A DNA stretch of 64,000 nt from Microbacterium protaetiae (GTDB lineage Bacteria > Actinomycetota > Actinomycetes > Actinomycetales > Microbacteriaceae): assembly GCF_004135285.1 (NCBI RefSeq), contig NZ_CP035494.1, positions 1,674,001 to 1,738,000 on the forward strand, read 5' to 3'. How positions within the stretch are numbered: the stretch's first letter is position 1; every line of letters starts with the position of its first letter. A model generated the notes under the pieces. It did no database searches and was not told the DNA's origin. It worked only from the letters and a program-made list of their open reading frames with translations. This document shows, piece by piece, positions 31,661 to 39,979 of the stretch. The position numbers were made by a program, and so were the translations under genes.

Positions 31661-34600
31661 ATGAGGTTCGCAGCGTGGCTGCGCGCTCACCCGCGCACGC
31701 TCGCGGGTGCCGGTGTGGTCACCGCGGGCGCGGTGGCGATCACGACCCTCGCGTTCGTCTACCAGGGCAACCCCACGACCGAGGTCGATCTCAACGATGG
31801 CAGCGTGTGGGTGACAAAGCAGTCCAGCTTCATGGTCGGTCACTTCAACCACGAGTCGGAGGTGCTCGACGGGGGTCTGCGCACCGCCACCGACGACTAC
31901 GACATTCTGCAGTCGGCGCAGAACGTGCTCCTGCACGATCTGGCCGGCAACTCTCTGTCAAGCGTCGATCCGTCGACGGTGGCGCTGACCGGCAGCACCC
32001 CGCTGCCCGCCGGAGCGCAGGTGACCCTCGGCGCGAACACCGTGGCCGTGCTCGACCCGGCGAAGGGATCGCTGTGGGTCGTGCCCGCCGCCGGTGTCGG
32101 CGGCTTCACCGCCGCGGCGACCAAGCCCGTCGCTACGCTCGGTGCCGGGGCGGCGGCCACCGTCGGTGTCGACGGCACGGTGTATGCGGTCTCGCCCGCA
32201 CAGGGCACGCTGTGGACGGTGCCGGTCGACGCCGAGGGCGCGGCGCTCAAGGCAGAGAAGAAGGGTTTCGACGGTCTCGCGAAGAACGCGCAGGTGACCA
32301 TCACCGCGGTGGGCACCACCCCGGTCGTGCTCGATCCCGGCACCGGCACGGTGCGCTCGCCGTCGGGCCTGAACGCCACCGTGCCCGCCCCCGACGGCGC
32401 GGTGCTGCAGCAGCCGTCGGCCGCCGATGCCGACGTGACCGTCGCCACGAGCACGGCCCTGGTGCGGATGCCGCTGGGCGGCGGATCGCCGCAGGCGAAC
32501 CCGGCGCAGGGCACCGGCACACCGGCCGCTCCAGTGCGCCTGAACGGCTGCACGTACGGCGCGTGGTCAGGCTCGGGCCGGTTCGTGCGCGATTGCACGG
32601 GAACCGCCGACGACCTCGCCGCCGACATCCCGGGCATCGACACCTCGGCGAACCTCACCTTTCGGCAGAACCGCGACGTGGTGGTGCTCAACGACATCAT
32701 CGGCGGCATGGCGTGGATGGCCAGCGACAGCCTGCAGCAGGTCGACAACTGGGACGAATTGACCCCGCCTGAAGGCGACGCCGAAGAGAACGAGCAAGAG
32801 GTCACCGAAGAGACCGTTCAGTCGACCCTGCCCGAACGCTCGGCGACGAACACTCCACCGGTCGCCAACCCCGACGAGTTCGGTGTGCGCCCGGGCCGTA
32901 CCACCGTGCTGCCCGTGCTCGACAACGACACCGATGCCGACGGCGACGTGCTCACGGTGTCGGTGCCCGACGGCGATCCGTCGCTCGGTCAGCTGCAGTC
33001 GATCGACAACGGTTCGGGTCTGCAGATCATCGTTCCCGAGGATGCCTCGGGCACAGCCCGTTTCACTTACAAGGTCGACGACGGGCGCCGCGGCGTCGAC
33101 ACCGCGACCGTGACCCTGACCGTGCATCCGCTGCAGTCCGACCAGGCGCCGCGGCAGGTGCGTGTGACGTCGCTGACGATGGAGGCCGGCGGCGTTCTCA
33201 CCTACAACGTGCTGTCCGACTGGCGCGACCCCGACGGTGACAGCGTGTACCTCGTCTCGGCCGATGCGGCCAAGGGCGACGAGGTCGAGACCACGACCGA
33301 CGGGCGAGTGACCTACCGCGCCGTCTCGGGGACGCTCGGGCGCAAAGACGTCAAGATCCGGGTGTCCGACGGCACCAAGGTCACCGAGGGCACCCTGCAC
33401 CTGGATGTGCGCCCGCGCGGTGCCACCGAACCGGTGGCCACCGCCGATCACGTGGTGACCCGGGTGGGGCAGTCGGTGACCGTCTCACCGTTGACCAACG
33501 ACTACTCGGCGGGCAGTCAAGAGCTGCGCCTGACCCGTGTCGACGACGTCGACGGAGCCGATATCACGCCCGATTTCGCCGGCAAGACCTTCGCCTTCAC
33601 CTCCGACAACGTCGGCACCTACTACGTGCAGTACCTCGTCGCCGCCGGCACGGCGACCGCCGACGGCATTGTGCGCGTCGACGTGCTGGCCGATACCGGC
33701 ACCGACGACCCGCCGGTCGCCGTGCAAGACATCGCGCTGCTGCCCGACGGCGGCGACACGCTCGTGAACGTGCTGGCCAACGACTCCGACCCGGCCGGCG
33801 GCATTCTCGTGGTGCAGTCGGTATCGGTGCCCGAATCGTCGGGCATCTCGGTCGCGGTGCTCGGCCACGAGACCCTGCGGGTCACCGACCAGGGGTCGCT
33901 GGCCGAGCAGGTGACGATCGACTACACGATCTCGAACGGCGCGCGCAGTGCCGACGGCCAGGTGGTCGTGATCCCGGTGCCCGCCCCCGAGGTGGTGCGC
34001 CCGCCGGTGGCCGACGACGACGAGGCTGTCGTGCGCGCCGGCGATGTGGTCACCATCCCGGTGCTCGACAACGACTCCGACCCGAACGGCGGCACGCTGC
34101 ACGTGGCCGACGACCTCGTCGAACCGCTGCCGGATGCCGCGACCGGCACCGCTTTCGTCTCGCAAGACACCGTGCGGTTCAAGGCCGGATCCGAGCCCGG
34201 CACGGTGGGTCTGACCTATGAGGTCGTCAACGCCAGCGGTCAGAAAGACGCCGGATACGTCAGCATCCAGGTTCTCGCCGTTGATGCCGCCAACAACCAG
34301 GCCCCGCGCCCGAAAGACGTCACCGCGCGGGTGCTCGGCGGCGCGAAGGTGCGCGTCTCGATTCCCCTGGACGGCATCGACCCCGACGGCGACTCGGTGA
34401 CACTGGAGGGCATAGCGTCGGCTCCCGCCAAGGGGCGCGTGGTCGAGGTCGGAGCCGACTACATCGACTATGAGGCCATCGGCGGGGGCACGGGAGCCGA
34501 CTCCTTCACCTACCGCGTGCGCGACCGGCTCGGCCGGGACGCCACCGCCACCGTGCGCGTGGGCATAGCGCCCGCGGCATCCGACAACCAAGCGCCCTAC

Positions 34601-37600
34601 GCGGTCAAGGACGCCGTGGCGATGCGCCCGGGGCGCGAAGTGGCCGTGCCCGTGCTCACGAACGATTCCGATCCCGAGGGTGATGCCATCGGGCTGGTCT
34701 CGAACGGCATCATCCTGCCCGACGAGCCGGGGCTTGCGGCGAAGGTGTCGGGCGACCGGATCATCGTCGACTCGCCCGATCACCCGGTCGACACTTCGCT
34801 GCAGTACACGATCCGCGACGCCGATGGCGCCGAGGCGGTCGGCGTGCTGCAGGTGTCGGTGGCCGACGACGTTCCGCTGCTGCGACCGGTGGCTCGCGAC
34901 GACCGGGTCGCGGCCGCCGACGTCGACGACGGCGCGGTGAGAGTCGACGTGCTCGCCAACGACGAAGACCCCGACGGAGTCACCGCCGACCTGAAGGTCA
35001 CCGTCGCCGACGACGCTGCGCAGGTGGATGCCGACGGCGCCGTGCGGGTCACGCTCGGTGAGAAGCAGCAGATCCTCACCTACACCGTCACCGACCGCGA
35101 CGGACTGACGGCGTCGGCGTTCATCCGCGTGCCGGCATTGGCGGCGCTTAGCCCCGCACTGACCTCGACCGGGGCTGTCACGGTGCGCAGCGGCCAGACC
35201 GTCACGATCCCCCTCGCCGACCACGTGCGCGTGTGGCGGGGCAGTGGTGCGGTGATCACCGAAGCCGACAAGGTCGCGGCGGTGCACGGCAACGGCGCAG
35301 AACTCGTCAAAGACCAGCACACCCTGGTGTACACGCCCGCCGACGGATACTCCGGGCCCGACGCCCTCACCTTCGAGGTGACCGACGGCACCGGACCCGA
35401 CGACCCCGAGGGCCAGAAGGCCACTCTGGTGCTGCCGATCACGGTGCTGCCCGCCGAGAACCAAGCGCCCACGTTCCGCAACGGTGCGCTGTCGGTCGCG
35501 CAGGGCGACGACGGCGCCGGCCTTGACCTGCGTGCTCTGACCACCGACCCCGACGAGGGCGATCTGGCCGGCATGACCTACCGGATCACCGGCGGCGTTC
35601 CCGACGGGCTGTCGGCGGCCATCGACGGGCAGAAGCTGACGGCGAGGGCGGATGCCTCGGCCCCGAAGGGCACCGCGGCAACGATCGGTCTCACCATCGA
35701 CGACGGGCACGGACACTCCACCACCGGTACGGTGACGGTCACCGTCACGGCATCCACCCGCCCGTTGCCGACGGCGAACGACGACACCGTGCCAGATGCC
35801 GCGCAGGGCAAGACCGTGCGCGTCGACGTGCTCGACAACGACTTCAACCCGTTCCCCGACCACCCGCTGACGGTCACCTCCGCGGTGACCGAATCGGGCG
35901 TGGGCGCCGTCTCGGTCGCCGGCGACCACCTGCAGATCACCCCCGACGGATCGTTCGTCGGGCGCATGGTGGTGCGGTACCGCGTGCAGGATGAGACCGC
36001 CGACCCCGACCGCGAGGTCGAGGGGCATGTGATCCTCACCGTGCAGGGTGTGCCCGCTGCTCCGGGAACGCCGACGGTGAGCAGCGTCCAGGATCGCACC
36101 GTGGTGCTCAGCTGGATGCCACCGGTCGACAATGGCTCGGCGATCACGAAGTACACCGTCTCGGCGGTCGGTGGCGGGTACAGCCGCACCTGCGCCTCGA
36201 CGACCTGCACGCTCAGCGGCCTGACCAACAACGTCGAGTACACGTTCCACGTGGTCGCCGTCAACGGCGTGGGGCCCTCGCCGGCTTCGCCGGCCTCTGA
36301 GCCCGCGCGCCCTGACGCGCGGCCCGACACCCCGGCCGCTCCGACGCTGACGTACGGCGACAAGAGCCTGAAGGTCGCGTGGAAGACACCGTCGACCCCC
36401 GGTTCGCCGGTGCAGTCGTACAACCTCGAGATCTCACCCGCGCCGCCCTCGGGCATCGCGACCAAGACGAAGGTCACCGGCACCTCGACGACCTGGTCGG
36501 GGCTGGAGAACGGCGTCGCCTACCAAGTACGCGTGCAGGCGGTGAACCGCGCCCCCGAGCCCTCGAGCTGGAGCACCTGGTCGGCCACCGAGGTGCCGGC
36601 CACCGTCCCGGCCGCCCCTGCCGCCCCCACCTCGACGATGGTCGACCCGGTCGCACCGCAGTCGCAGATGAAGGTGTTGTGGAAGGCCCCCGCCGACAAC
36701 GGCGACAAGATCTCGGGCTACCAGCTCGTGGTCATGCGCGGCGCCTCGACCGTGCAGACCCTCGAGCCCTCGAGCACGTCGCAGACGATCAGCGTCGCGA
36801 ACTCGACCACCGACTACACGTTCAAGGTGCGCGCGCACAACAAGGCCGGCTGGGGGGCCTGGAGCAAGGTCTCGGCGGCGCGGCGCAGCGTGGCAGCGCC
36901 CGGAGCGCCCGGCACCCCGAAGGTGACCGCGGGCGACAAGAAGCTCACCGTGTCGTTCACGGCGGCCACCGGCAACGGCGCCACCAGCGGCGAGATCCGC
37001 TATCAGTACAGCCTCAACGGCGGGGCGTGGACCGGCAGCTGGACAAGTGCGAAGGGCACCATCACCGGCCTCGCCAACGGCACCGCATACACGGTGCGGG
37101 TGCGGGGAGTCTCGACGGTCGACGGGGCCACGTATCCCGGTGCGGCCTCGGGCGGAGCCAGTGCCACGCCGTACGGACCGCCGCGCACACCGTCGGCGAC
37201 GGCGAAGGCCAGCGGGCAGAAGATCACGTTCGGCTGGACCGTGCCGGCCGCCAACGGCCTGACCGTGCACGTGCGCTACCGGATCGACGGCGGCTCGTGG
37301 ACCAACGCCACCAAGACCGGGTCGAAGACCGTCACGTACGGCTACAGCAAGACCGGCACTATCGAGGTGCAGTCGGTCGACAGCAAGGGCCAGACCAGCT
37401 CGACGGTGACAAAGAAGGCCACCACGGCGGCCAAACCGGCGGCCACCGCGACGGTGAGCAAGGGATCGTCGGCCGCCGGCGAGTCGGGCTGCAAATCGGG
37501 CAAGTGCTACCACTACAAGGTCACCACCAAGAACTTCACCGCGGGCACCTACACCGTCTCGTGCAACGCGACCAGCACGACCGACAACCCGTTCTCGACC

Positions 37601-37726
37601 TACACGAACGTGAAGGTGCCCGCCGACGGCAGCTTCGAGCCCGGGTGCTACTTCGGTTATTCGGGCGAGCAGGTCTGGGTGACCATCGGCGGCAAGGACT
37701 ACGGGAAGACGACGTGGAAGCAATGA
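31661..37726 (+). CDS. Giant membrane-anchored surface protein with Ig/cadherin-like and fibronectin type III repeats
   Basis: 2021 residues, first gene of a nine-gene operon. A short basic N-terminus is followed by one transmembrane helix (about 15-34), so most of the chain is extracellular. Residues 45-360 look like a propeller-type or beta-rich head. From about 395 to 1455 come roughly ten tandem Ig/cadherin-like modules marked by V-L-x-N-D-x-D-x-x-G (VLDNDTDADGDVLTV, VLANDSDPAGGI, VLDNDSDPNGGT, VLTNDSDPEGDA, VLANDEDPDGV, VLDNDFNPFPD), whose Asp-rich loops suggest Ca2+ binding. From about 1465 follow five FN3 domains, then a C-terminal domain of about 90 residues with four Cys (GCKSGKCYHY, VSCNAT, PGCYFGY). 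There is no LPXTG. Likely an adhesin or wall-spanning fibre; function unproven. Confidence 0.85.
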   Translation: MRFAAWLRAHPRTLAGAGVVTAGAVAITTLAFVYQGNPTTEVDLNDGSVWVTKQSSFMVGHFNHESEVLDGGLRTATDDYDILQSAQNVLLHDLAGNSLSSVDPSTVALTGSTPLPAGAQVTLGANTVAVLDPAKGSLWVVPAAGVGGFTAAATKPVATLGAGAAATVGVDGTVYAVSPAQGTLWTVPVDAEGAALKAEKKGFDGLAKNAQVTITAVGTTPVVLDPGTGTVRSPSGLNATVPAPDGAVLQQPSAADADVTVATSTALVRMPLGGGSPQANPAQGTGTPAAPVRLNGCTYGAWSGSGRFVRDCTGTADDLAADIPGIDTSANLTFRQNRDVVVLNDIIGGMAWMASDSLQQVDNWDELTPPEGDAEENEQEVTEETVQSTLPERSATNTPPVANPDEFGVRPGRTTVLPVLDNDTDADGDVLTVSVPDGDPSLGQLQSIDNGSGLQIIVPEDASGTARFTYKVDDGRRGVDTATVTLTVHPLQSDQAPRQVRVTSLTMEAGGVLTYNVLSDWRDPDGDSVYLVSADAAKGDEVETTTDGRVTYRAVSGTLGRKDVKIRVSDGTKVTEGTLHLDVRPRGATEPVATADHVVTRVGQSVTVSPLTNDYSAGSQELRLTRVDDVDGADITPDFAGKTFAFTSDNVGTYYVQYLVAAGTATADGIVRVDVLADTGTDDPPVAVQDIALLPDGGDTLVNVLANDSDPAGGILVVQSVSVPESSGISVAVLGHETLRVTDQGSLAEQVTIDYTISNGARSADGQVVVIPVPAPEVVRPPVADDDEAVVRAGDVVTIPVLDNDSDPNGGTLHVADDLVEPLPDAATGTAFVSQDTVRFKAGSEPGTVGLTYEVVNASGQKDAGYVSIQVLAVDAANNQAPRPKDVTARVLGGAKVRVSIPLDGIDPDGDSVTLEGIASAPAKGRVVEVGADYIDYEAIGGGTGADSFTYRVRDRLGRDATATVRVGIAPAASDNQAPYAVKDAVAMRPGREVAVPVLTNDSDPEGDAIGLVSNGIILPDEPGLAAKVSGDRIIVDSPDHPVDTSLQYTIRDADGAEAVGVLQVSVADDVPLLRPVARDDRVAAADVDDGAVRVDVLANDEDPDGVTADLKVTVADDAAQVDADGAVRVTLGEKQQILTYTVTDRDGLTASAFIRVPALAALSPALTSTGAVTVRSGQTVTIPLADHVRVWRGSGAVITEADKVAAVHGNGAELVKDQHTLVYTPADGYSGPDALTFEVTDGTGPDDPEGQKATLVLPITVLPAENQAPTFRNGALSVAQGDDGAGLDLRALTTDPDEGDLAGMTYRITGGVPDGLSAAIDGQKLTARADASAPKGTAATIGLTIDDGHGHSTTGTVTVTVTASTRPLPTANDDTVPDAAQGKTVRVDVLDNDFNPFPDHPLTVTSAVTESGVGAVSVAGDHLQITPDGSFVGRMVVRYRVQDETADPDREVEGHVILTVQGVPAAPGTPTVSSVQDRTVVLSWMPPVDNGSAITKYTVSAVGGGYSRTCASTTCTLSGLTNNVEYTFHVVAVNGVGPSPASPASEPARPDARPDTPAAPTLTYGDKSLKVAWKTPSTPGSPVQSYNLEISPAPPSGIATKTKVTGTSTTWSGLENGVAYQVRVQAVNRAPEPSSWSTWSATEVPATVPAAPAAPTSTMVDPVAPQSQMKVLWKAPADNGDKISGYQLVVMRGASTVQTLEPSSTSQTISVANSTTDYTFKVRAHNKAGWGAWSKVSAARRSVAAPGAPGTPKVTAGDKKLTVSFTAATGNGATSGEIRYQYSLNGGAWTGSWTSAKGTITGLANGTAYTVRVRGVSTVDGATYPGAASGGASATPYGPPRTPSATAKASGQKITFGWTVPAANGLTVHVRYRIDGGSWTNATKTGSKTVTYGYSKTGTIEVQSVDSKGQTSSTVTKKATTAAKPAATATVSKGSSAAGESGCKSGKCYHYKVTTKNFTAGTYTVSCNATSTTDNPFSTYTNVKVPADGSFEPGCYFGYSGEQVWVTIGGKDYGKTTWKQ

Positions 37727-37751
37727 CAGCACGAGAAGGACGGCGCAGACA

Positions 37752-38723
37752 ATGACCATGACACCGGAACAGGCCACCTGGTTCCAGGGCACCTTCGTGC
37801 GCCTCGTCGACAACGTCGACCGGGCGCTGATGGGAAAGCGCGATGTCGTGGCCCTGGTGCTCTCGGCGATGCTGGCCGAAGGGCACGTGCTGCTCGAAGA
37901 CGCCCCCGGCACCGGCAAGACGAGCCTTGCCAAGGCGCTGGCGGCCACGGTGCAGGGCACGTCGAGCCGCATCCAGTTCACGCCCGATCTGCTGCCCTCC
38001 GACGTGACCGGCGTGACGATCTACGACCAGTCCACGCGCACGTTCGAGTTCCACCGCGGGCCGGTGTTCGCCTCGATCGTGCTGGCCGACGAGATAAACC
38101 GCGCCTCGCCGAAGACCCAGTCGGCCCTGCTCGAGGTGATGGAAGAATCGCGCGTCACCGTCGACGGCACCGCGCACGAGGTGGGCCGCCCGTTCCTGGT
38201 GATCGCCACCCAGAACCCCATCGAGCAGGCCGGCACCTACAAGCTGCCCGAGGCACAGCTCGACCGGTTCCTGGTCAAGACGACCATCGGGTATCCCGAT
38301 CTCGATGTCGCCGAGCGGATCCTGGCCGGGTCGGCCGATCGCAACCCGTCCGCACACCTGCCGGCGATCATCACCACCGCCGCGGTGGCCGATATGGCCG
38401 ACCTCGCCGCCAGCGTGCACGTCGACTCTGCGGTGCTGCGCTATGCGGCCCAGCTGTCTGAGGCCACCCGTACCGACTCCGCCTGCCGGGTGGGCGTCTC
38501 GGTGCGCGGATCTCTCGCGATGGTGCGCATCGCCAAGGTGTGGGCGGCCGCGCAGGGCCGGCACTTCGTCGTGCCCGACGACATCAAGGCGCTCGCCGCG
38601 CCGGTGTGGACGCACCGGCTCGTGCTCGACCCCGAAGCGGAGTTCGCCGGCACCACCGCCGAGACCGTCATCGCCCGCGTGCTCGAGAGCGTTGCGGTGC
38701 CGCAGGCGAGGGCCGTGGCCTGA
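37752..38723 (+). CDS. MoxR-family AAA+ ATPase
   Basis: 323 residues with GAAGGA upstream of ATG 37752. MoxR signatures: Walker A APGTGKTSLAKAL (about 50-62), Walker B LADEINRASPKTQSALLEVMEE (about 110-131), sensor segment ATQNPIEQAGTYKLPEAQLDRF (about 152-173) and the C-terminal lid. Members act as chaperones that insert metals or remodel partner VWA proteins. It is 25 bp after the giant surface protein gene, and its stop overlaps the start of the DUF58 gene (TGATG), the classical MoxR-DUF58 pairing. Confidence 0.94.
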   Translation: MTMTPEQATWFQGTFVRLVDNVDRALMGKRDVVALVLSAMLAEGHVLLEDAPGTGKTSLAKALAATVQGTSSRIQFTPDLLPSDVTGVTIYDQSTRTFEFHRGPVFASIVLADEINRASPKTQSALLEVMEESRVTVDGTAHEVGRPFLVIATQNPIEQAGTYKLPEAQLDRFLVKTTIGYPDLDVAERILAGSADRNPSAHLPAIITTAAVADMADLAASVHVDSAVLRYAAQLSEATRTDSACRVGVSVRGSLAMVRIAKVWAAAQGRHFVVPDDIKALAAPVWTHRLVLDPEAEFAGTTAETVIARVLESVAVPQARAVA

Positions 38724-39979
38724 TGGCATCGACGGTCAGCACCACGAGCGGGCACACCGAGGCTTCGGCCCCGGTGGCCGTCGGTCTTTGGGCCCTGGGC
38801 GGTCTGTGGCGTGCGGCGAAGGCCGTCGCCGCGGTCGTGCGCCCCGTGGGCTGGGTGCTGATCGCCGTCACCGCGGTGCTGTGGATCGTCGGCGAGCGTC
38901 TGGGCTGGTGGGAGCTGGTTGTGGCAGCCCTCGTGCTCACCGTGGCGATAGTGCTCTGCGCGCTGCTGCTCATCGGCCGCACCGCCTACGACGTCGACCT
39001 CGACCTCGGCCGCTCGCGCGTCGTGGTCGGGGAACGGGCCGTGGGCGCCCTGACGCTGGCGAACCACGGCGAGCGCGCCATCCTTCCCTCCCGCGTCATC
39101 CTGCCGGTCGGCGCCGGGCGCGGCGTGTTCGCTGTCGACCGCCTGGCCCCCGGCGCCGCAGTCGAAGAGCTCTTCGCGATTCCGACGAGCCGTCGCGGAG
39201 TGCTCGCCGTCGGGCCGGTCAGCGTCGTGCGCGGCGACCCGCTCGGGCTGTTCGAACGCGTGCACCACCGCGACGAGCCCATCGACCTGTACGTGCACCC
39301 GAAGACGGTGTCGTTCGCGGGGCAGACGCTCGGCTTCATGCGCGACCTCGAAGGGCTACCGGCCGCCGATCTGTCGCCTGACGATGTGTCTTTCCACGCG
39401 TTGCGCGAGTACCAGCCGGGTGACGACCTGCGGCATGTGCACTGGCGTTCGTCGGCGCGCGTGGGTGAGCTGATGGTGCGCCAGTACGAAGAGACCCGGC
39501 GTTCGCACTTCGTGATCGGGCTGTCCACAGCCCCCGGCGATGTGAGCGGCGACGACGAGTTCGAGCTTGCTGTCTCGGTCACCGGCTCGCTCGGCCTGCG
39601 CGCGCTGCGCGACTCACGTCGCGTCGATGTGCACGTGCCCGGGCGGGCGCTGCCCGCGGCCACCGGCAAGCGGTTCCTTGACGCGCTGGCCGGCCTCGAC
39701 CATTCCCGCCCGCGCGACGGGCGTCTCGAAGAGCTGGCCGGAACGGTCGCGGCCGCCGTGCCGCTGGCGGCGGTTGCTGTGCTGGTGTGTGGATCGACGG
39801 TGGATGCCGCCCGCCTGCGGGTCGCCTGCTCGCGGCTGCCCTACGGCACCCGCGTGCTGGCCGTGCAGGTCGACACCCGGGCCGACGACCCGGAGCTGCG
39901 GCGCATCGGCGACGCGGCCGTTGTCACCGTCTCGCGGCTCGACCAGCTTCCCTCGGCCCTGCAGCGGGTGCTGTCATGA
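38723..39979 (+). CDS. DUF58-domain membrane protein (VWA-like)
   Basis: 418 residues from ATG 38723. Two N-terminal transmembrane helices (about 41-57 and 64-85) are followed by a beta-rich region with TSRRGVLAVGPVSVVRGDPLGLF. The DUF58 signature REYQPGDDLRHVHWRSSARV is at 228-247, then a VWA-like C-terminal domain (HFVIGLSTAPGDVSGDD..). DUF58 proteins are usual partners of MoxR ATPases. Overlaps the MoxR stop and, by ATGA, the next start. Confidence 0.92.
   Translation: MASTVSTTSGHTEASAPVAVGLWALGGLWRAAKAVAAVVRPVGWVLIAVTAVLWIVGERLGWWELVVAALVLTVAIVLCALLLIGRTAYDVDLDLGRSRVVVGERAVGALTLANHGERAILPSRVILPVGAGRGVFAVDRLAPGAAVEELFAIPTSRRGVLAVGPVSVVRGDPLGLFERVHHRDEPIDLYVHPKTVSFAGQTLGFMRDLEGLPAADLSPDDVSFHALREYQPGDDLRHVHWRSSARVGELMVRQYEETRRSHFVIGLSTAPGDVSGDDEFELAVSVTGSLGLRALRDSRRVDVHVPGRALPAATGKRFLDALAGLDHSRPRDGRLEELAGTVAAAVPLAAVAVLVCGSTVDAARLRVACSRLPYGTRVLAVQVDTRADDPELRRIGDAAVVTVSRLDQLPSALQRVLS

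Noticed and set aside
33485..36250. A 921-codon minus-strand open frame inside the giant surface protein gene
   Set aside because: Shadow of the plus-strand gene: its repeats mirror the Ig-like modules, with no independent motif or ribosome site.
38305..39381. Overlapping plus-strand open frame of 358 codons across the MoxR/DUF58 junction
   Set aside because: Arg-rich shadow frame of two well-supported genes.
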